Under the pieces are notes generated by a model. It worked only from the letters and a program-made list of their open reading frames with translations, ran no database searches and was not told the origin of the DNA. The position numbers and the translations under genes were made by a program. A stretch of DNA of 64,000 nucleotides from Pedobacter sp. SYSU D00535 (GTDB lineage: Bacteria; Bacteroidota; Bacteroidia; Sphingobacteriales; Sphingobacteriaceae), in NCBI RefSeq assembly GCF_017355855.1, contig NZ_JAFEWD010000003.1:310001-374000 (forward strand), in the 5' to 3' direction. This document shows positions 52,179 to 61,710 of the stretch, piece after piece. Each line of letters begins with the position of its first letter. Positions within the stretch are counted from its first letter, which is position 1.

Positions 52179-55100
52179 TTATGTTAAACTCAGCTCCAAA
52201 CAAATTTTGGTTCCCTTATTTGGCGCCGATTCTATCCGGTACTTTCCCTTGAGCTTTTCACTGCGTTTCCTCATGTTATTCAGTCCGTTTCCACTGTCGG
52301 CCGCTTTCAGGTCAAAGCCTTTTCCATTGTCTTCTATCTTTAATATTAGCTTTCGATCCTTTTGATGAAAAGAGATTATCGCCCTACTTGCTTCCGAATA
52401 TTTCGCCAGGTTGTTTATCGCTTCCTTAAAAATCAGGAATAAGTCTCTGCGAGCCTCCATGTTCAGCGTGATACTCATGATGCTCTCATCCATCTCAAAG
52501 CTGTAATCAATGTCCTTTGCTTCCAGGATGTTCGATGCGAACTCCCGCATGCGGGCAGTGATTTTCTGAATGCTGTCGTTCGAGGGCTTGATACTCCAGA
52601 CAATATCGTCCATGGCCTCCATCATACGCACACTGTTGTCAGAAATTTTTGCGATATATTCTTCCGCACTCCTCGAATTTTCTCTGATCTTCAACTTTGC
52701 CATCTCACTCAAGATATTAATTGTACTCAAGGTAGATCCCATATCGTCGTGCAGATCCCGGGCAACCCGTTCCCGTATCAGCTGAACCTGTAGCAGCTGC
52801 TTTAGTCTTAGCCTATAAGTGATTGTCAGCATTGTGGTGATTACAAGGGCGATGAACAACTTAAACCACCAGGTTTGCCAGAACGCAGGCTTTACATGGA
52901 TAGGTAGCGAGGTGACACTTTCTGATTCCAGTCCTTCGCTGTTTACTGCCTTCACCTTGAACACATATTCTCCAGGCGGCAGGTAGGGATAGTTGGCCGC
53001 CACCGGACCATCTGTTTTGATCCAGGTGTTGTCTGCTCCCTCTAACATATAATAATAATGCAGCTTATTGTGGTGAGTATAACTGAGTGAAGCAGCTTCA
53101 ATGGTAATAGAACTTTGGTCGTGCTCCAGTTCCAGCTGTTGCAGATCCAAAATCGAGTCAACGGGAAGGGGATTGTTGAATAGTTTGAAATCAGTGATGG
53201 TAACGTTGTAAGGTTTTTTCCGGTCTTTTATTTGGTTGGGATCAAAGGATACAAAACTGTTGCCACCTGCAAACAGTAAACGTGTATTTTTGAGCGATGT
53301 GCTGACTGTAGGGAGATTGTCGGCGCTTGTTACGGTTACCAGTCCATCCTTTTGATCATATTCTCTAAAAACGCCACGCTTTGCATTGTAGCTGCAGATA
53401 CCGCCAATAGTGCTGAACCACAGATCTCCGAAGCGATCCAACTGCAACGAGGAGACGCCCGTAAAGGGAAGGCCGTCGTATACCGTTAGTTGTTTGATTT
53501 TTCCCGTCTTGCTATTGATAATGTCGAGATTTCCAGCTGCCACGTAGAAGAGGCTGTCGTTCATTTGCAGTATGTCCTTAACCGCGCTGTTAGAAAGGCT
53601 ATATCCTTCCTTAAGCGTATAGCTGAAATTCCGGATGATTTTTCCATTGCCTTTTAAGACAAAAAGTCCTTTGCCTTCAGTGGCCACCCAGGCTTGTCCG
53701 CTTTTATCGATAGCAATTTTGTTGATTGCCACACCTAGCTCCTGAACTAATTTATAGCTGTATTTATCTCCATCTTTGATCCATTTGATGATCCGTCCGC
53801 TCTCTGTTCCAAACCATAAGTTCTTCTGCTTATCCTCGCAGATCTGCCGAATGGCGCTGTTCGCAAATATTGGGGGATTAAGAAAGGCCGATCGTTGCGT
53901 TTGAAGGTCAAACTGAATTAGCCGCCCTTTTTCACAAGCAAAAAGCAGACTCTTACTGGCTTGATGTTCGTGTATATCCCAAACCATCTGGTAGGATGCG
54001 TCACCCTTAGGTTGTCCTTTGTAAATGCGATTCCGGAAAGCGGGGTCAGGACGGTAGAGTGGGCCTCTTACCATAATCGACTCAATATCGCGCCCCAGCG
54101 TACTAAGCAGAATACGCCCATCTGCCGTTTCAAGAGCCGAGCTTATCACGTCCTCATAATGAACTTTTTTAATCACACCGTGCCGCGATTGATCAAAAAT
54201 GAGATTTGCTACATAGATGCCGTTATCGGTAGCCAGCCAGACATTTTTTTCCTTGTCCTCGAAGATGTGATTAATGTGGTTGAATTTAATTCCATAAGTT
54301 GGATCATCAGTATAGAACTCGATAAATCCCCGTTCTTCAGGACTATATATTTTCAGGAAATGAAGACCGTAGGCCCACAGTACACCCCTTGATTCTTTGA
54401 AGTTCTCGATCTCATAATAGCCCTTGCCGTAGTTTAAACCTGCCGTATCTTTCAGGAATTTTTGGGTCTTTTCGTCGTAGCAAAAACTTCGGGGGTACCC
54501 ATTTGCCCAGCTTACTATCCAGTAACGCCGTTGTTTGTCTATATGCAGGTGAGTTACGTTCTTGTGAAGTTCTTTTTCCTTCAACAGTTCGGGACACCAG
54601 CTAATGTCTTTGCTGGTATAAATCTTCTTCTCCTTATAGTTGAATAGGGCCAGCCCCTTATCTGTCGAGAGCCAGTAATTCCCGGTTTTCTTATCCTCAA
54701 AAGAGTGATTAATGCCGAATTCAGAAGGAACATAGAACTCTGATCGGTTCTCCTCGAAGGCATGCTTTTTTTCGTTGTAGATGAAGATACCGAGCTTGTA
54801 AATGGTGAGTAGAAAGTTGCCCTTGTAATCTCTTCGCAGATAATAGTCAGACTTGGGTGGGATAGGCTTGTTGGAGATTACGCGAGCCTCGTTGAAGGTG
54901 TAGTTAAAGGTGTTGAACGTGCCGATCCTGTTCCCCATCCGGATCCACATGTTACCCTTTGCATCACCCATGATTTGATGCACCGGTAGAGCAGGTAGCT
55001 TTTGCCTGTTGGAGATGCGGTAAAAGTCGGTGAATTTGCTTCCGTCGAAACGTTGTAAGCCATTGTCCGTTCCCACCCACATCAACCCTCTTGGATCTTG

Positions 55101-55244
55101 CCATAGACAATTCACGAAATTTGATGATAAACCAGAACTTACAGAGTACCGCGAAAACAAGATCTCGAGTGCGTAAATGGATTCCAGCTTAAATACCAGA
55201 AGTAGTATTAAGATCAACTGTTTGAATAAGGCGGTTGAAGGCAT
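52179..55244 (-). CDS. Two-component propeller/Y_Y_Y sensor histidine kinase
   Basis: 1021 residues. Signal or anchor helix (about 8-25), then two propellers of the 'W..T..GL..F' type (DPRGLMWVGTDNGLQRF and many similar blades, about 45-700). A Y_Y_Y domain follows (about 705-790), one membrane helix near 790-815 and a HisKA_3 domain with RERVARDLHDDMGSTLS, where H832 is the phosphoacceptor. The ATPase domain has a DNGKGFDL motif and GNGLNNMRKR. The large periplasmic part senses a ligand, usually a carbohydrate or other nutrient in this family. Partner: the response regulator at 51479. Confidence 0.95.
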   Translation of the reverse strand: MPSTALFKQLILILLLVFKLESIYALEILFSRYSVSSGLSSNFVNCLWQDPRGLMWVGTDNGLQRFDGSKFTDFYRISNRQKLPALPVHQIMGDAKGNMWIRMGNRIGTFNTFNYTFNEARVISNKPIPPKSDYYLRRDYKGNFLLTIYKLGIFIYNEKKHAFEENRSEFYVPSEFGINHSFEDKKTGNYWLSTDKGLALFNYKEKKIYTSKDISWCPELLKEKELHKNVTHLHIDKQRRYWIVSWANGYPRSFCYDEKTQKFLKDTAGLNYGKGYYEIENFKESRGVLWAYGLHFLKIYSPEERGFIEFYTDDPTYGIKFNHINHIFEDKEKNVWLATDNGIYVANLIFDQSRHGVIKKVHYEDVISSALETADGRILLSTLGRDIESIMVRGPLYRPDPAFRNRIYKGQPKGDASYQMVWDIHEHQASKSLLFACEKGRLIQFDLQTQRSAFLNPPIFANSAIRQICEDKQKNLWFGTESGRIIKWIKDGDKYSYKLVQELGVAINKIAIDKSGQAWVATEGKGLFVLKGNGKIIRNFSYTLKEGYSLSNSAVKDILQMNDSLFYVAAGNLDIINSKTGKIKQLTVYDGLPFTGVSSLQLDRFGDLWFSTIGGICSYNAKRGVFREYDQKDGLVTVTSADNLPTVSTSLKNTRLLFAGGNSFVSFDPNQIKDRKKPYNVTITDFKLFNNPLPVDSILDLQQLELEHDQSSITIEAASLSYTHHNKLHYYYMLEGADNTWIKTDGPVAANYPYLPPGEYVFKVKAVNSEGLESESVTSLPIHVKPAFWQTWWFKLFIALVITTMLTITYRLRLKQLLQVQLIRERVARDLHDDMGSTLSTINILSEMAKLKIRENSRSAEEYIAKISDNSVRMMEAMDDIVWSIKPSNDSIQKITARMREFASNILEAKDIDYSFEMDESIMSITLNMEARRDLFLIFKEAINNLAKYSEASRAIISFHQKDRKLILKIEDNGKGFDLKAADSGNGLNNMRKRSEKLKGKYRIESAPNKGTKICLELSLT

Positions 55245-55364
55245 TTCGTCTAGACTCTATCAGCTGTAGTTGGACAGCTTCAGGGAATAAAGATACTCAG
55301 GATCCTACAAATGAACAGCAGGAGCTTGAAAATTATTAGATGTGGTTCACTTAGAGCAGGGACA

Positions 55365-55395
55365 TAAAAAAACCCTTCTACTACGCAGAAGGGTT
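55365..55395 (-). terminator. Intrinsic terminator
   Basis: Minus strand AACCCTTCT/AGAAGGGTT with loop GCGTAGT, then TTTTTTTATG. Belongs to the DUF4476 gene. Confidence 0.8.
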
Positions 55396-55431
55396 AGTGC
55401 CCGAGGGCTTATTAGGGTTAACCAAGTGTGC

Positions 55432-56124
55432 TTATTGTTGGAGGATAAAGTTATCTATTTTTTCCTTATCAGACGCGAAGGCGAAGAGATTTCTAACCAG
55501 ATAGAAATTTCTTTTGTCCTGCACTGCGTCGTAGCTGTTGAGGGCGGCATTCAATTTATTCTTGTCGAAGCTGAACCTTTCCAGTAGCTGCACCAACTGA
55601 TTTACCGAAATTTGGGAGTTTCTTAAGGCAATGGCCAGTAACCGAACTCGCCCGTCGTCAAAAGATTCCTTTTTCATTGCATCAACTAAGCGGTTAAATT
55701 CCTCCGGATACATGCCGTATTCGATTCTTTCCGGCCGATTGCCGGGACGTTCCGAGCCTCTGTCAATAGTTCCCGCCCAGTTATCAAGATTGTATTTGTC
55801 GTATTCGTAGATTTCCAGTTCGTCTACTATCTTTAGGCTGGATCTTCTATTATACACAGCAATAGTGCGAAGACCCGCCTCGATGTTCAAGCTACGCTTA
55901 AATGCGGGACGCCCGTCGATCGCAATCGTGATTAAATTGCTTCCCTCTCTCAGATCGTAAAACCGGAACCGTCCGGACCTTGAAGTAATTTGTTCGTCTC
56001 CTACCGTAACCGTTACTCTTCCTCTTTCCTGAACTTCGATAAATAACTCTGCATGATCTTCCCGGTATTGTGCTGTTGCCATTAAATTTAAGGCTATCAG
56101 CAACAGGGTAAAAAAGCTTTTCAT
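55432..56124 (-). CDS. DUF4476 domain secreted protein
   Basis: 230 residues with a signal peptide (ends MATAQ). About 20-100 is a small beta-sandwich (TVTVGDEQITSRSGRFRFYDLREG). About 130-230 is a helical DUF4476 domain: EFNRLVDAMKKESFDDGRVRLLAIALRNSQISVNQLVQLLERFSFDKNKLNAALNSYDAVQDKRNFYLV by composition. Found in many Bacteroidota periplasmic proteins of unknown function. Has its own terminator and lies near the two-component locus. Confidence 0.88.
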   Translation of the reverse strand: MKSFFTLLLIALNLMATAQYREDHAELFIEVQERGRVTVTVGDEQITSRSGRFRFYDLREGSNLITIAIDGRPAFKRSLNIEAGLRTIAVYNRRSSLKIVDELEIYEYDKYNLDNWAGTIDRGSERPGNRPERIEYGMYPEEFNRLVDAMKKESFDDGRVRLLAIALRNSQISVNQLVQLLERFSFDKNKLNAALNSYDAVQDKRNFYLVRNLFAFASDKEKIDNFILQQ

Positions 56125-56206
56125 ACTGTTCCTTTCCTAAACTCTATAGTTTTTAGATGGCGATAACATAAAAAGGTTGCATCCCACGAGAAAAATAATT
56201 CTAAAA

Positions 56207-56242
56207 CGAAAAAGGACCGGTTGTCTGGCCGGTCCTTTTTCG
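56207..56242 (-). terminator. Very strong hairpin terminator
   Basis: 14-bp perfect stem CGAAAAAGGACCGG/CCGGTCCTTTTTCG with loop TTGTCTGG. On the minus strand the stem ends in a T-run, so it ends the 56264-57235 gene. Confidence 0.8.
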
Positions 56243-56263
56243 TTGTCTTTTATCAGCAAAAGC

Positions 56264-57235
56264 TTAACAGTAGAGCTTTTCGCCGTTTGTTTTGGTATAC
56301 AGGTCAAGGAACTTCCGGTTTAAAAAAAGCCGGATGTCGTCTGCTATCATACATTTTCCGGTCAACAGCAATTGGCTGTCCAATTTGAAAGCCGGTTCAT
56401 TAAAAACATTGCTTTTGGACCGAAGAAAGCCAATGGCCGGAAGTTGATCTTCTCGACTATCACTCATTTCCTCGTTGGCAGGTGAACTCTCAGTGTATGG
56501 TTGTGCAATAAGCCCGTAAACTCTTTTACCATCAGCGTTCAACTGTTCAATTACAAATCTTCCGTTTCCGTTATAAAAGATGTTGGCCGCATTTTTCTCC
56601 AATCCCGGAGCAAGCAGCGAGTTTGCTGATTTGAGATAGATGTTATAGGTTGAGAGGATGAGGTCTCCTCCTGATAGTTCTAAATTCCTAACTATGTGAA
56701 TATCGCTTCCGAAGCTGATACTACGGGCATCGACGGAAGCTACGTTTCTTATTTTTAAGTCTTTTAATGCATTTGTTTTTCCAGGCTCAGAAGCATCAAG
56801 GGAAATGACTACCGACTTTTCTTTATTGTTGGTGACGATGGAAGCGAGAGGTGAGCCTTGCAATTTGCCAGATGTATTATAAAAAATACTGCCTTCCTTA
56901 ATTGTCAACGTATTTGCTTCGAGACATAGGGTAATATTATCACCGATGTCAACATTACTTACTTCCCAGTTTGACTGCAACTGAACTTTTCCTTCCCGGT
57001 TGCGCACTTTGAAAATCTGATCTCCGGTAAAACTGCCCGGTGCCGACCCTGAACCATCTGGCTTGTTGCCCCATGTAGAAAGCTCGGTTAAAACTCCACT
57101 GGATTTGGAGTAATAAACAGGGGTGCTACAAACATGGGAAGCTACTTTATCTTTTGTTCCATAATTCAAATCTGGTGTTTGTGCGTGCGTTTGATTTAGA
57201 AATAGGAGAGCTAAAGCGTAAAGAGTTTTCTTCAT
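56264..57235 (-). CDS. Secreted beta-helix-like protein, short relative of a T9SS adhesin
   Basis: 323 residues from the ATG at 57235 (MKKTLYALALLFLNQTHAQ, signal peptide); ATG 57247 possible. The middle (SGVLTELSTWGNKPDGSGSAPGSFTGDQIF to about 270) resembles the right-handed beta-helix region of the large 24243 protein ('STWNNASNW', 'VNNLILQGNSKVYLN'). Unlike that protein it lacks a T9SS sorting domain and ends abruptly LYTKTNGEKLYC. It may be a shortened paralog or a free-standing secreted protein. Function unknown. Confidence 0.7.
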   Translation of the reverse strand: MKKTLYALALLFLNQTHAQTPDLNYGTKDKVASHVCSTPVYYSKSSGVLTELSTWGNKPDGSGSAPGSFTGDQIFKVRNREGKVQLQSNWEVSNVDIGDNITLCLEANTLTIKEGSIFYNTSGKLQGSPLASIVTNNKEKSVVISLDASEPGKTNALKDLKIRNVASVDARSISFGSDIHIVRNLELSGGDLILSTYNIYLKSANSLLAPGLEKNAANIFYNGNGRFVIEQLNADGKRVYGLIAQPYTESSPANEEMSDSREDQLPAIGFLRSKSNVFNEPAFKLDSQLLLTGKCMIADDIRLFLNRKFLDLYTKTNGEKLYC

Positions 57236-57247
57236 AAGATGCAGCAT

Positions 57248-57555
57248 GTTTTCGACGGATATTTACGAGACCGCTGCTGCTAAAGTTTCGCGAGACTAAA
57301 AAAATATTTCGGTAGATAAGTGCTCCTAGGTTTAGAAGAGGTGGAATTGTGCTAAAAGGTGTGTGTAGGATAGGTTACTTGCTGAGTGAGTGCGAACAAA
57401 AACAGGATCTTGCGTGTTGATCAGGCACAGTCCAGGAACCAATTATATTTGCATTGGCTAAAGAAAGTTAAAAGAGGTTACCTCAACACACTTTCGCTAC
57501 AGAATAAGAAATCAGGTAGGAGCGGGCGTTGAGGCAACCATATGCACCCGGAGAC
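57248..57555. other. Intergenic region, no gene found
   Basis: AT-rich. A TATATTTG at 57446 is a -7-like box with inverted CCAAT/ATTGG arms, but no -33 element at the right distance. Nothing else supported. Confidence 0.35.
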
Positions 57556-57861
57556 CTAGTAGGCCTCCACTGGCATAGCACTGGCAGGAACGGGTGTGGC
57601 AGACATTTGATCGCTTTCCAGTTTTTCTTTCACCGCACAGTAACCAGTAACACCGCGGTAAAGCAGAGAGCTACCAATGCCAAGTTCGGCCATGGCCAAC
57701 CATGGGTGTGAAAATACGTTGGTTAGGCCTTTTAATGCCAGAAAGGCCCCGGCGCCGAGAGAAATCAGGCGCTCTGACTTTTCAACGTTTGCATTTGGAT
57801 TTTGCTGAAGTATGGAACTATTTAACGTGTCCGATACTTTGTTGACTATTGAATTATTCAT
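57556..57861 (-). CDS. DUF2892-like small membrane protein
   Basis: 101 residues. N-terminal amphipathic part (MNNSIVNKVSDTLNSSILQQNPNANV), then ERLISLGAGAFLALKGL and LAMAELGIGSSLLYRGVTGYCAVKEKL, which fit the DUF2892/YgaP membrane pattern of two short membrane segments with ERLI and YRG motifs, and a C-terminal Ala/Pro tail. Role unknown; family members bind sulfur or small molecules at the membrane. Confidence 0.8.
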   Translation of the reverse strand: MNNSIVNKVSDTLNSSILQQNPNANVEKSERLISLGAGAFLALKGLTNVFSHPWLAMAELGIGSSLLYRGVTGYCAVKEKLESDQMSATPVPASAMPVEAY

Positions 57862-58017
57862 GTTTTTTAGAATAGATGTTACTTAAGTTAACCAGTTAGC
57901 TTTAAGACTGTTTACAGGAATTTTAAATATTATGCGGATCAAATCAGCTTTTTATTGAGATCTTCAAAAGGTGTAGCGGATTCAGCGACTATTGACAATT
58001 AAAGCTTTATATAAGGA

Positions 58018-59001
58018 ATGCAAACCAAAGAAATTTTATCATTAGCAACGGGCTTTTTGCTATTTATTACTAGCGCAATGGGGCAACAAAAGGCGGTTGA
58101 AAGGGACACTTCTTTTACGGTCTACGGCAGTTTTTTGAAAACGAAGAAAAATTTTCCGGACATCAGTTATGTGTCTGCTGAGCTGCCTAAGAATACGCGC
58201 TTAAAAGCCAATATCAGGTATTGCGAGATTAACGGTCGGGACTTGGAGCTCGACGTATTCCATCCGAAGAGAAAAAGTAAAAAAGGATATCCCGCTGTGC
58301 TTGTGATTCATGGTGGCGGGTGGAGGTCTGGAGACCGCACGAACCACGCAGCCTTAGCTGCCCAGCTTGCCGCCCATGGATATGTGGCTGTAACGGCCGA
58401 ATACCGTTTGTCGACGGAAGCCTTGTATCCAGCCGCCGTTACAGACCTAAAAACCGCCATTCGGTGGATCAGGGCTAACGCAAAAAAATTTAACGTGGAT
58501 ACCGCTAAAATTGCCAGCCTTGGTTTTTCTGCAGGAGGCCAACTGGCGGCCTTAATTGGAACGACGAATGGGAAATCGCACTTCGAGGGGATGAATGGCT
58601 GTTACGAGAATCACTCGAGTAGCGTCCAGGCTATTGTTGATATAGACGGAACATTAGCTTTCATTCATCCCGAATCAGGGGAAGGAAACGACACAAAAGG
58701 TCCCTCTGCAGCTACACTATGGTTTGGTGCATCGAAAAAGGAAAATCCGGCTCTGTGGCATGAAGCAGCTCCGCTCAATCATGTTACCAGTAATACCCCA
58801 CCAGTATTATTCATCAATAGTTCGGTTGACAGGATGCATGCCGGACGGGATGATATGATTAAGAAATTGAATGCGTATAATATCTACTCAGAAGTACAGG
58901 TGTTCAAAGATGCTCCTCATGTGTTTCCTTTGTTTAATCCCTGGTTCGCACCCACCGTTAATTACACCGTGACCTTTCTGGATAAAGTTTTTAAAAAGTA
59001 A
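58018..59001 (+). CDS. Secreted alpha/beta hydrolase (esterase-like)
   Basis: 327 residues, signal peptide ends TSAMGQ. The oxyanion motif HGGGW is at 98-102 and the nucleophile elbow GFSAGGQ has S171; D266-region and a late His (HVFPLF, about 308) complete the triad by position. The fold resembles BD-FAE/acetyl-xylan esterase-like enzymes (CE10/CE-type, HGGGW class). It probably removes acyl groups from sugars or peptides in the periplasm. Monocistronic. Confidence 0.88.
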   Translation: MQTKEILSLATGFLLFITSAMGQQKAVERDTSFTVYGSFLKTKKNFPDISYVSAELPKNTRLKANIRYCEINGRDLELDVFHPKRKSKKGYPAVLVIHGGGWRSGDRTNHAALAAQLAAHGYVAVTAEYRLSTEALYPAAVTDLKTAIRWIRANAKKFNVDTAKIASLGFSAGGQLAALIGTTNGKSHFEGMNGCYENHSSSVQAIVDIDGTLAFIHPESGEGNDTKGPSAATLWFGASKKENPALWHEAAPLNHVTSNTPPVLFINSSVDRMHAGRDDMIKKLNAYNIYSEVQVFKDAPHVFPLFNPWFAPTVNYTVTFLDKVFKK

Positions 59002-59092
59002 TTATGCTCGCCATTTCATCTTTTAGGGTGATTTGAACCACTCAGTGGCACAATTCATGAAAGTACTTTTTGCGATATAAAATTGATTAGTT

Positions 59093-59287
59093 ATGAGTAT
59101 CGTAAAAGAAGAAGCGCAGGTAAGAAAGTCTCTATTTACCTGTCATCAGTGTGGTAGTCAATTGAATTATGTGCAGGTATTAACTAACGACTTGCATATC
59201 AAAGAGGACTTCTTTGAGTGTCCGATCTGCAACAACCGCATCGATAGCGTTGACTTGCACAATGAGTCGGCCGAGTTTTATGATTAA
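59093..59287 (+). CDS. Small zinc-ribbon protein
   Basis: 64 residues, four Cys in two CxxC pairs (CHQCG at 17-21, CPICN at 43-47), the classic zinc ribbon spacing. No signal peptide. Cytoplasmic nucleic-acid- or protein-binding role is usual for such proteins. Starts 92 bases after the esterase; own promoter likely. Confidence 0.7.
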   Translation: MSIVKEEAQVRKSLFTCHQCGSQLNYVQVLTNDLHIKEDFFECPICNNRIDSVDLHNESAEFYD

Positions 59288-59336
59288 CGTGATAATAGGG
59301 GGATGAGCACTGCAGGCGGAGATAATCCCCCAAAAC

Positions 59337-60215
59337 TTAAATCACCTCGACATACATCGTCTTTTTCCGGTTTTTGAACAACCGATAAGTTGCCCATCCG
59401 CTGCCAGCTACGATTATAAAGGGCCATAGGTGTAGGATAGCAAGGCAAAGGCTTTCAAAATACCACCATCCACTAGCTATTGCATCTCTGAAAAGTTTGC
59501 CGGAGGGAACGTTATAAACACTCAGATCGTCATTCGCGATCAATTCTTTTTTTATTATTGGACGCTGGTTGAAGCTGAGCTCAACGGTGCTGTACCGGAC
59601 ATTTTGATCAATCCTTTTATTCTCGATCTCCCGGTCTATCAGCTGGTCTTTTTGATCTGCCAGGAGCAAAGCGTCTTTCTGCTTGAGGTTGTGTTTCTCC
59701 AGTTGTGGTGCTATAATGCGTTCCCGGCTGCTTGCTTTGAGCTGCTGGGCAAGGTAGGTCAGACTTTGGTCGTCAACATGGAAGTTGCTGGTGTGGATGA
59801 AACTCGAGGAGGAGCCTACCTCAAATAAAAAATCTTCAAGGTTTTCCGAAGGAATTTTCACTGTCATATCTGCCGCTAGCGAATAAGAAGTGATTAGCTG
59901 GACAGAATCTGAGGATGTCGCTAATCGTTTCTGAGCATTCTCGCTTGCCCGGATGTCCTGATGCATGACCACTCCACCTAGTCGGCGGGCCGCAGCAGAG
60001 ATTTCCCGGGTTCCCCGATAGACATCTTTTACCTGAAAATTTATTGTCGCTGTTTTTACAAGTTTCTCAGTCCCTCCGGCGCCATCGGCAGGCGACTGCG
60101 TCGAGGCAAGAGAATCAGTAGTTTTATAGTCTGAACCAAATTCGTTTTTGTTGCCGCTGCAGGCAATGAAAAACAGGCAGATGCTAAGGAGGCTAAATAG
60201 GTTGATTGATCTCAT
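59337..60215 (-). CDS. DUF4349 domain lipoprotein
   Basis: 292 residues from the ATG at 60215 (MRSINLFSLLS); the longer frame adds 28 unlikely residues. Lipobox LFFIAC. About 50-250 is DUF4349: coiled-coil and beta parts with KTATINFQVKDVYRG, VKIPSENLEDFLFEV, ITSYSLAADM. A C-terminal membrane helix (about 245-270, AILHLWPFIIVAGSGWATY) and basic tail RLFKNRKK. So the protein is tethered at one end by lipid and at the other by a helix. Function unknown. Confidence 0.82.
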   Translation of the reverse strand: MRSINLFSLLSICLFFIACSGNKNEFGSDYKTTDSLASTQSPADGAGGTEKLVKTATINFQVKDVYRGTREISAAARRLGGVVMHQDIRASENAQKRLATSSDSVQLITSYSLAADMTVKIPSENLEDFLFEVGSSSSFIHTSNFHVDDQSLTYLAQQLKASSRERIIAPQLEKHNLKQKDALLLADQKDQLIDREIENKRIDQNVRYSTVELSFNQRPIIKKELIANDDLSVYNVPSGKLFRDAIASGWWYFESLCLAILHLWPFIIVAGSGWATYRLFKNRKKTMYVEVI

Positions 60216-60320
60216 GGCTAAGTTTTTAATTTGATACCAGGAGATCAGTTTTAGTAACCTTAAGCAAATGTTAAAAAGAGTTAAGAGGGCATCTGCCAAC
60301 CCAACTGCTATAATCTGATC

Positions 60321-60695
60321 TTACTCATCGGTTCTATTAACGTTACCGGGACCGCGGGGGGTGCCAGGAGGAACCGGGGGGACAGGTTCAGGCGGCGTAG
60401 CGGGCGGGTTAGGGTGGATGACACTGGGCTGTGGTTCATATGGGTTGGGGTTGTTGCTACTGGGTGGAGTCGGGCTGGGTAGAGACGGTTTCACAGCATT
60501 AGAGTCTACCTTTAACGGGTAGTTGTTGTCTCTTCGCATCAGGGTTGGTGTATCCGCTGAAGCCGGAGGGGTTTGGCCAGTACGGATCCTGTCTAACTCT
60601 GCCCGCATTTTCAAACTATCTTTTTTGCTCTGCGCGTTGGCCTGAAAGGCCAGTCCAAGCGCAGTCGCCAGGGTGATCAGTGTTATTGTTTTCAT
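60321..60695 (-). CDS. Secreted proline-rich protein
   Basis: 124 residues with a signal peptide (MKTITLITLATALGLAFQANAQ). After a short helix (SKKDSLKMRAELDRIR) the protein is Pro/Ser/Asn rich (TPPASADTP..., about 60-115 mostly P, N, S, G), so extended and disordered. It shares the strand of the DUF4349 gene but is 105 bases away, so operon membership is uncertain. No family recognised. Confidence 0.65.
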   Translation of the reverse strand: MKTITLITLATALGLAFQANAQSKKDSLKMRAELDRIRTGQTPPASADTPTLMRRDNNYPLKVDSNAVKPSLPSPTPPSSNNPNPYEPQPSVIHPNPPATPPEPVPPVPPGTPRGPGNVNRTDE

Positions 60696-60921
60696 GGTAG
60701 TAGCAGTTTGATGAGTGGCCGCTGTTGTGTGGCCAGCAGTATCAAAACATCATCAAAAAGAATTCCAGAATATCACTGATCTGCCTCTTGGTCATCTTAT
60801 TCGGACTTGGCTGGGTCAGAGGGTCAGAGACTTGACCTGAGAAGAGTTTAGGGGGCTATACAAGGGAAAGCGCGGCAGCATGTATTTATGCTGCCCGCTG
60901 ATTTAAAAGTAATGACGTAGT

Positions 60922-61590
60922 CTAAAGTACATCTTTTAGTACTCTCCAGACATTGTTTGCTACAATAGCGTAACCTTGGCCCGTTGGGTGGATCCCATCT
61001 TTTATATTAAGGCTGGCATTGCCGGCAACACCCTCGAGCAGGAATGGTACGAAAGCAGCGTCGTTCGCATCCGCCACTTGTCTGAAGATCGCCCGGAAGT
61101 CATTCACGTATTTTCCACCCATATTCGGTGGAATCTCCATCCCCAGCAAAACCAGCTTGGCCTCCGGATATTTTGCTTTTACCTTATCAAAAATAACCTG
61201 CAAATTTCTCTTCGTTTCAGTGACCGGCAATCCACGGAGCCCATCGTTTGCTCCTAACTCCAACACAAATACATCCACTTTCTGTTTGTCCAGCAACCAG
61301 TCGATCCGGTTTTTCCCGCCGGCAGTTGTCTCGCCGCTTAATCCTGCATTAATTACCCTGTAATTCAAGCCTGCAGAGTCGATTTTTTCCTGGATACGAG
61401 CCGGAAATGCCTCTGAGCTTTCTTCTAGCCCATAGCCCGCTGTCAGACTGTTGCCGAAAAACAAGATATTCTTCTTTTCCTTTGGATCAGCAGTTTTTTG
61501 GTTAGAGGCAGCGTTGTTATTGCCAGAATTATTCTCATTATTACAGCCGGCCATAAGTATCATTAATAATAGATATAGTAATCTGTTCAT
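60922..61590 (-). CDS. TesA-like GDSL lipase/esterase lipoprotein
   Basis: 222 residues, lipobox MAGC. SGNH blocks: block I GNSLTAG (46-52) with S48, block II AGLSG (82-86), block III GAND (113-116) and block V DGIHP with D198 and H201 as the catalytic dyad. Family enzymes are multifunctional thioesterase/arylesterase/lysophospholipase (TesA). The lipid anchor differs from the free periplasmic E. coli protein. Divergent from the ABC ATPase at 61711, the same neighbour order as tesA-ybbA-ybbP. Confidence 0.93.
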   Translation of the reverse strand: MNRLLYLLLMILMAGCNNENNSGNNNAASNQKTADPKEKKNILFFGNSLTAGYGLEESSEAFPARIQEKIDSAGLNYRVINAGLSGETTAGGKNRIDWLLDKQKVDVFVLELGANDGLRGLPVTETKRNLQVIFDKVKAKYPEAKLVLLGMEIPPNMGGKYVNDFRAIFRQVADANDAAFVPFLLEGVAGNASLNIKDGIHPTGQGYAIVANNVWRVLKDVL

Positions 61591-61710
61591 ATTGCGTGAG
61601 CGTTGACAGTATTTGTAAACAGGATGCCTGTGCTTTAGTTTAAACTATAACAAGGTTGAAATGTAATAATTTAATTGTTTCAACATCTAAACAAAATTAA
61701 CTCGAAGAGC

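Noticed and set aside
52570-54788. Several plus-strand ORFs opposite the sensor kinase
   Set aside because: All lie within the propeller/kinase gene and show no motif.
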